Origin: Anaerobacillus alkalidiazotrophicus
Lineage (GTDB): Bacteria > Bacillota > Bacilli > Bacillales_H > Anaerobacillaceae
DNA: 64,000 nt
Reading direction: 5' to 3'
Assembly: GCF_001866055.1 (NCBI RefSeq)
Contig: NZ_MLQS01000030.1
Location: forward strand, 311,500 to 375,499
In this document: positions 59,858 through 64,000 of the stretch, piece by piece
How positions within the stretch are numbered: position 1 is the first letter of the stretch
How the letters are laid out: each line of letters opens with the position of its first letter
Program-made: the position numbers and the translations under genes
Notes under the pieces: model-generated
Seen by the model: only the letters and a program-made list of their open reading frames with translations
Databases searched by the model: none
What the model was told of the DNA's origin: nothing

Positions 59858-62284
59858 GTGTTAGTATCTTTTAATTGGCTTAAAGATTATGTTGAGCTTA
59901 ATGATATATCAGCAGTAGAATTAGCAGAACGTCTAACAAGAAGCGGTGTTGAAGTTGACATTGTACATTCATTAAATAAAGGTGTAAAAAATGTTGTTAT
60001 AGGTCATGTTGTAAAGCGTGAACAACATCCGGATGCCGATAAGCTTAGTTTATGTCAAGTTGATATAGGGGAAGAAGAACCAGTACAAATCGTTTGTGGT
60101 GCAAAAAATGTAGCAGAAGGTCAAAAAGTGGCCGTAGCAAAAGTAGGAGCCGTTTTACCGGGTAATTTTAAAATTAAGAAAGCGAAACTTCGTGGGCAAG
60201 CATCAAACGGTATGATTTGTTCATTACAAGAACTAGGAGTTGAAACAAAATTTGTTCCTAAAGAAGTTTCAGAAGGTATCTTCGTTTTTCCTAATGATGT
60301 TGAGGTTGGGAAAGACGCATTATATTACTTAAACTTACACGATGAGGTGTTAGAACTAGGATTAACACCAAATCGAGCAGATTGCTTAAGTATGCTTGGG
60401 GTTGCATATGAGGTAGGAGCGATTTTAGGTGTAGAAGTTAGCATTCCAACAACAAATTTACCAAAAGGCTCTGAACTTGCTTCAGACTATATAAAGGTAG
60501 ATGTAGAAGCTCTAGAAGATAATCCTATGTATAGAGCTATGATTATTAAAGATGTAAAGGTTGGTCCATCTCCACTTTGGCTACAAAACCGTTTAATGGC
60601 TGCGGGAATTCGCCCTATTAGCAACGTAGTAGATGTGACAAACTATGTTTTATTAGAGTATGGTCAACCACTTCATGCTTTTGATTATGATCTTTTTGGT
60701 TCTAAGGAAGTTGTAGTTCGTAGGGCTTCAGAAGGCGAGGAAATTGTTACATTAGATGATGTTACACGTAAGCTTTCAAGTGATCACCTTGTTATTACAA
60801 ATGGTAGTGAACCGGTTGCCGTTGCTGGTGTTATGGGTGGAGCGAAAAGTGAAGTTAACGAGGGTACAACGACAATTTTACTAGAAGCAGCCTACTTTAA
60901 AGGGGCAACAATAAGAAAAGCATCAAAAGATTTAGGATTACGAAGTGATTCAAGTGTTCGTTATGAAAAAGGAATTGATCCAAATCGTGTTGTCCTAGCT
61001 CAAGAACGAGCGGCAAAGCTAATTAGTGAGTTTGCAGGTGGAAATGTGTTGGAAGGTTTTGTTGAAATTAATGAGCTTGATGTGAAACCATTGCCAGTTG
61101 AAATTTCTATTGAGCGTTTAAACAAAGCGTTAGGTACAGATTTAACTGTCGATGTCGTAGAACAAATTTTCAAGCGACTTCAGTTTCTATATTCCAATAA
61201 TGGGGATCTTTTAACGGTTTATGTACCAACTCGTAGACCAGATATTACAATTGAAGCAGATTTAAGAGAAGAAGTAGCTAGGCTTTACGGCTATGATCAT
61301 ATACCTACAACGTTACCTGTTGGTCTTACTACAGCTGGAGCATTGACACAAAGACAATTACGTCGTAGAAAAGTTCGAAAATTTTTAGAAAGTGTTGGCT
61401 TAAATCAAATCATAACGTATTCGTTAACTAATTCAAGTAAAGCAAAAGGATTTGGTGAAAAGTTAGAGAATGTTCAACCTGTTCGACTAGCAATGCCAAT
61501 GAGTGAGGACCGTAGTACGTTAAGAACAAGTCTTATCCCACACGTATTAGATGTGATCCAATATAATCACAATCGTAAAATTGATGATGTTGCTATTTAT
61601 GAGGTAGGTTCAATCTTTTTATCTGAAGAAAAAGAATTGTCAACTCAACCAACTGAGAAAGAAATGGTAGCTGGAGCATTTACTGGTACTTGGCACAGTC
61701 ATTTATGGCAAGGTGAGAAAAAGAAAGTAGATTTTTTTGTAGCAAAAGGTGTACTTGAAGGTTTGTTTGAGTCTCTAGGAGTATCAGAAAGTATTCGTTA
61801 CGAAACGGCGAAAAAAGATAGTTTACATCCTGGTAGAACAGCAGCAATCAAGTTAGAAGGAAAAGAAATAGGCTTCATCGGGCAAGTTCATCCTGTTTTA
61901 CAAAAAGAATTAGATATAAATGAAACTTACGTCTTTCAATTTGATTTAGAAACAGTTCTTGAATTTCATCCTAAAAGTGTATTTTATGATGAAATCCCTA
62001 AATACCCTGCCATTTCTAGAGACATAGCTCTTGTTGTTGATGAAAAAATTAATGCTAAACATGTAATGGATGTAATCGAAGACCATGGTGGTAAATTACT
62101 CAAATCAGTGCAGCTCTTTGACTTATATCAGGGTGAGAAAATGGAGAGTGGACATAAATCTTTAGCTTTCTCACTTACTTACTTTGACCCAAGCAAAACG
62201 TTAACAGACGAAGAAGTAACGAAAGTGCATAATGCCGTACTAGAAGGGTTACAAGATAAGTTAGGAGTAACTTTAAGAGCATAA
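59858..62284 (+). CDS. pheT: Phenylalanyl-tRNA synthetase beta subunit
   Basis: The beta subunit, which binds tRNA and edits mischarged tyrosine. I choose GTG 59858 (808 residues; MLVSFNWLKDYVEL), eight bases after AAGGAGG, which aligns with the usual PheT start; ATG 59852 is too close to that site. Domains in order: an N-terminal tRNA-binding domain (about 40-150), B3/B4 editing domain, B5 (DNA-binding-like), a catalytic-like core, and the C-terminal FDX-ACB anticodon domain (KYPAISRDIALVVDEKINAK). The 150-base gap after pheS has no terminator, so it belongs to the pheST operon. Confidence 0.97.
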   Translation: MLVSFNWLKDYVELNDISAVELAERLTRSGVEVDIVHSLNKGVKNVVIGHVVKREQHPDADKLSLCQVDIGEEEPVQIVCGAKNVAEGQKVAVAKVGAVLPGNFKIKKAKLRGQASNGMICSLQELGVETKFVPKEVSEGIFVFPNDVEVGKDALYYLNLHDEVLELGLTPNRADCLSMLGVAYEVGAILGVEVSIPTTNLPKGSELASDYIKVDVEALEDNPMYRAMIIKDVKVGPSPLWLQNRLMAAGIRPISNVVDVTNYVLLEYGQPLHAFDYDLFGSKEVVVRRASEGEEIVTLDDVTRKLSSDHLVITNGSEPVAVAGVMGGAKSEVNEGTTTILLEAAYFKGATIRKASKDLGLRSDSSVRYEKGIDPNRVVLAQERAAKLISEFAGGNVLEGFVEINELDVKPLPVEISIERLNKALGTDLTVDVVEQIFKRLQFLYSNNGDLLTVYVPTRRPDITIEADLREEVARLYGYDHIPTTLPVGLTTAGALTQRQLRRRKVRKFLESVGLNQIITYSLTNSSKAKGFGEKLENVQPVRLAMPMSEDRSTLRTSLIPHVLDVIQYNHNRKIDDVAIYEVGSIFLSEEKELSTQPTEKEMVAGAFTGTWHSHLWQGEKKKVDFFVAKGVLEGLFESLGVSESIRYETAKKDSLHPGRTAAIKLEGKEIGFIGQVHPVLQKELDINETYVFQFDLETVLEFHPKSVFYDEIPKYPAISRDIALVVDEKINAKHVMDVIEDHGGKLLKSVQLFDLYQGEKMESGHKSLAFSLTYFDPSKTLTDEEVTKVHNAVLEGLQDKLGVTLRA

Positions 62285-62290
62285 TAGCTA

Positions 62291-62322
62291 AAAACGGAAG
62301 GGGGAATTTCTCCTTCCGTTTT
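62291..62322 (+). terminator. Terminator of pheST
   Basis: AAAACGGAAGG pairs exactly with CCTTCCGTTTT across a ten-base loop. Confidence 0.92.
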
Positions 62323-62329
62323 AATATAC

Positions 62330-62464
62330 AAAGTAAGAAATTCTAATTTGAGAGTTGGTAAAGGTCTTCCAGTGAAGCTGCTATTTGGATGGTTTCGTTG
62401 CTACTTTGCGATGACCAAATGGAAAAGCGGTTATTCGTGACTCAGACAATTTCGCTTTTTGCAA
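62330..62464 (+). repeat. Dispersed palindromic element, degenerate copy 5
   Basis: It starts AAGTAAGAAATTCTAATTTG and keeps AAAGGTCTTCCAGTGAAGCT, close to copy 2 (AAAGGCCGCCCCAGTGAAGC). It ends TTCGTGACTCAGACAATTTC GCTTTTTGC. It is clearly diverged and probably old. Confidence 0.6.
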
Positions 62465-62537
62465 ATTTAAGAAAAAGTTTTTTATGCCGATAGTAATAAG
62501 TATATTGAAAAATTAATAATATAAGGGTGGAGAGTCT

Positions 62538-62975
62538 GTGTACGAGATTTCAAATATTATCACTTTGAAAAAAATGGATTATTGTGTATGGAATGTAGTT
62601 TTTCAGATGGATGGGGAGCCACTTAATTATTCAACTGATTTTTTATATTTAATAAAAGAAAAAAAATGGGTATGTAATTCATTAATTACACATGAACTTA
62701 CTAGTTTGATGCAAGGAAATCAATGTATTTATTGTGGAGAAGATAAAATCGCTTGTTTTATTGCAAGTAGAGATTATCAATTAATTAAACAGAATCTTGT
62801 TAACAATACTGATCTTCAAAAGGAAGTAGAAAAGGAGATAAACCTTTCAGTAGAACAAATCTCAACAGAAATTATCGTGATCAATGATAAAGCAAAATGG
62901 GAAAAGATAGCAGAAGACAATCGGTTTTACGGAAATATTCTTCGTATAAAAAAGAAAAACGAGAATGTTGATTGA
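62538..62975 (+). CDS. Hypothetical protein
   Basis: A 145-residue soluble protein starting at GTG 62538 with GGTGGAGAG upstream. The N-terminal half is beta-like (KMDYCVWNVVFQMDGEPLNY) and includes a CIYCGEDK segment with two close cysteines. The C-terminal half is acidic and helical (LQKEVEKEINLSVEQISTEI). No family is recognised. It lies alone between pheST and the convergent rnhC. Confidence 0.65.
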   Translation: MYEISNIITLKKMDYCVWNVVFQMDGEPLNYSTDFLYLIKEKKWVCNSLITHELTSLMQGNQCIYCGEDKIACFIASRDYQLIKQNLVNNTDLQKEVEKEINLSVEQISTEIIVINDKAKWEKIAEDNRFYGNILRIKKKNENVD

Positions 62976-63000
62976 CTGTAGTAATCTACTCTCAATCAAC
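62967..63000. terminator. Hairpin between convergent genes
   Basis: GTTGATTGA and TCAATCAAC are exact complements around a 16-base loop. They overlap the stop of the hypothetical gene. T-runs are weak on both strands. Confidence 0.45.
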
Positions 63001-63010
63001 ATACCCATTA

Positions 63011-63943
63011 TTAAAGTAGCTTTTTTGCCTTTTCTGTATTTGCGAAATGTAACTTGCAGAATTTATTTAAAGCCTGTACACCTTTTTTCTTTATCAGAAT
63101 AGCCGCGGCTTTGTCTACATGAGGACCAGCTCCTTTTGGTATTTCAAACCCTGCAGCCTCACTTAACTTATCCATTTCTTTTACAAAAGCATAACGGGCA
63201 ATAATTGATGATGCTGCAACAGATAAGTGAAGTGATTCTGCTTTTGTATGAAAAAACATATTTTCGTCTTGTACTTTTTCTTTCTGACCAGCAATGTAAC
63301 GATAATAAATATTCCGTTCAACAAATTGATCAATTAAAATTCCATCATAGGGTGTATCGGCTAACTTCTTTTTTAAATGTAGCAGCGCTTGATTATGTAA
63401 TATAGCCTTCATTTTCCCTTGATTCATACCTTTCGTTTGGAGTGAATTATATTTTTCATTAGGAAGAACTAGTAGGCTGTAAGGAATTTCCTTAATTAGT
63501 TGTTTGGCTATTTTGCATATTTCAGGATCTTTCATTCCTTTCGAATCTTTTACTCCGAGTTCTGTAAGTTGTTGGAATTTCTCTTTAGAAACAAAGGATG
63601 CCACTACTGTTATCGGTCCAAAATAATCTCCTGTGCCTACTTCATCAGAGCCAATTAAAGATAGTTGAGATAAACGTTTTTTCTCATCCCCATTATTAAT
63701 CGTCTTATTTTTTTTGTTTTGTTGAACTGCGCCCTTTGCAAATTCCATCCAAATCATAGCTTCTACCTCAGGACGTGCTCCTTGGAATAAAACCTTCCCC
63801 GATTTGTAAGCAGTAACGGTACAATTCGTAGGTTTTGCTGAGAAGACTGCCCCGGGTGGTAGTTTAGATTGTAAACTGTCATTATAAAATTGTTTCATTT
63901 TTTCAATAGTACTAGCTTCTACTAACAAAACTTGTTGGCCCAA
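63011..63943 (-). CDS. rnhC: Ribonuclease HIII
   Basis: RNase HIII cleaves RNA in RNA-DNA hybrids. I choose TTG 63943 (310 residues; MGQQVLLVEASTIEKMKQFY), eight bases after AAAGGAG on the minus strand; the TTG at 63964 precedes that site. The N-terminal TBP-like domain (about 1-80) is specific to the HIII type. The catalytic domain has LIGSDEVGTGDYFGP with the acidic pair, and later Asp residues in YDGILIDQFV. rnhC after pheT is the order in B. subtilis. Confidence 0.95.
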   Translation of the reverse strand: MGQQVLLVEASTIEKMKQFYNDSLQSKLPPGAVFSAKPTNCTVTAYKSGKVLFQGARPEVEAMIWMEFAKGAVQQNKKNKTINNGDEKKRLSQLSLIGSDEVGTGDYFGPITVVASFVSKEKFQQLTELGVKDSKGMKDPEICKIAKQLIKEIPYSLLVLPNEKYNSLQTKGMNQGKMKAILHNQALLHLKKKLADTPYDGILIDQFVERNIYYRYIAGQKEKVQDENMFFHTKAESLHLSVAASSIIARYAFVKEMDKLSEAAGFEIPKGAGPHVDKAAAILIKKKGVQALNKFCKLHFANTEKAKKLL

Positions 63944-63977
63944 AGTGAAAACTCCTTTATTCAATGTGAAATTTAAA

Positions 63978-63999
63978 GAATTTCATCATTCATTATTCT
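63978..63999. repeat. Copy of the 46.4-kb hairpin arm
   Basis: Twenty-two bases identical to 46454-46475. The window ends here, so the full element cannot be seen. Confidence 0.6.
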
Positions 64000-64000
64000 T

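Overview
The window is a chromosomal segment of a low-GC, Gram-positive, endospore-forming member of the Bacillaceae. Gene order follows the classical Bacillus block: dnaE, ytsJ, accDA, pfkA, pyk, fxsA, ytvI, ytwI, citZ-icd-mdh, phoPR, polA, mutM, ytaF, coaE, nrdR, dnaBI, ytxC, thrS, then infC-rpmI-rplT, ysdABC, sspI, ysgA, pheST and rnhC. Spore genes (sspI, ytvI, ytaF, ytxC) show that it sporulates. A futalosine-route menaquinone gene (mqnC) and a multihaem cytochrome operon suggest respiratory versatility, as in anaerobically respiring or alkaliphilic Bacillaceae such as Anaerobacillus. The genus is an inference from memory.

Layout. 0-9 kb: the end of dnaE, malic enzyme with a GntR-type operator on its promoter, a FadR-like regulator, acetyl-CoA carboxylase carboxyltransferase, phosphofructokinase and pyruvate kinase. 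9-16 kb: membrane proteins, then citrate synthase, isocitrate dehydrogenase and malate dehydrogenase. citZ has a cre-like site over its -35 and a long structured leader, and an attenuator-like small ORF lies between citZ and icd. 16-31 kb: phoPR, an hflKC pair, DNA polymerase I, MutM, CoaE, NrdR and the DnaB/DnaI helicase loaders. 31-36 kb: mqnC, ytxC and T-box-controlled thrS.

36-43 kb is the most distinctive region. A PhnD-like lipoprotein, a HisKA_3 sensor kinase with a cysteine-bearing GAF-like region and a LuxR-type response regulator lie directly upstream of a three-gene respiratory module: a hexahaem lipoprotein cytochrome, a Tat-exported four-cluster ferredoxin of NrfC type and an NrfD-type quinol-interacting membrane protein. 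I infer a solute-sensing three-component system that controls a quinol-linked extracytoplasmic reductase of unknown acceptor.

43-51 kb: a GGDEF/EAL protein, palindromes, the L20-leader-controlled infC operon with an ATT start for infC, and ysdABC. 51.7-56.6 kb is a decayed accessory island: a broken gene, a cysteine-rich Ig-like repeat protein, a toxin-antitoxin pair with a frameshifted toxin, another frameshifted gene and an inactivated IS200-type transposase. 57-64 kb: sspI, an rRNA methyltransferase, T-box-controlled pheST and rnhC.

A dispersed palindromic element, whose ends can pair and which finishes in a terminator-like GCGCTTGCGCTTTT, occurs in intergenic spaces at about 2.8, 2.9, 8.9, 16.2 (degenerate), 31.9, 32.0, 35.7 and 62.3 kb. 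I saw no tRNA or rRNA genes and no CRISPR array.
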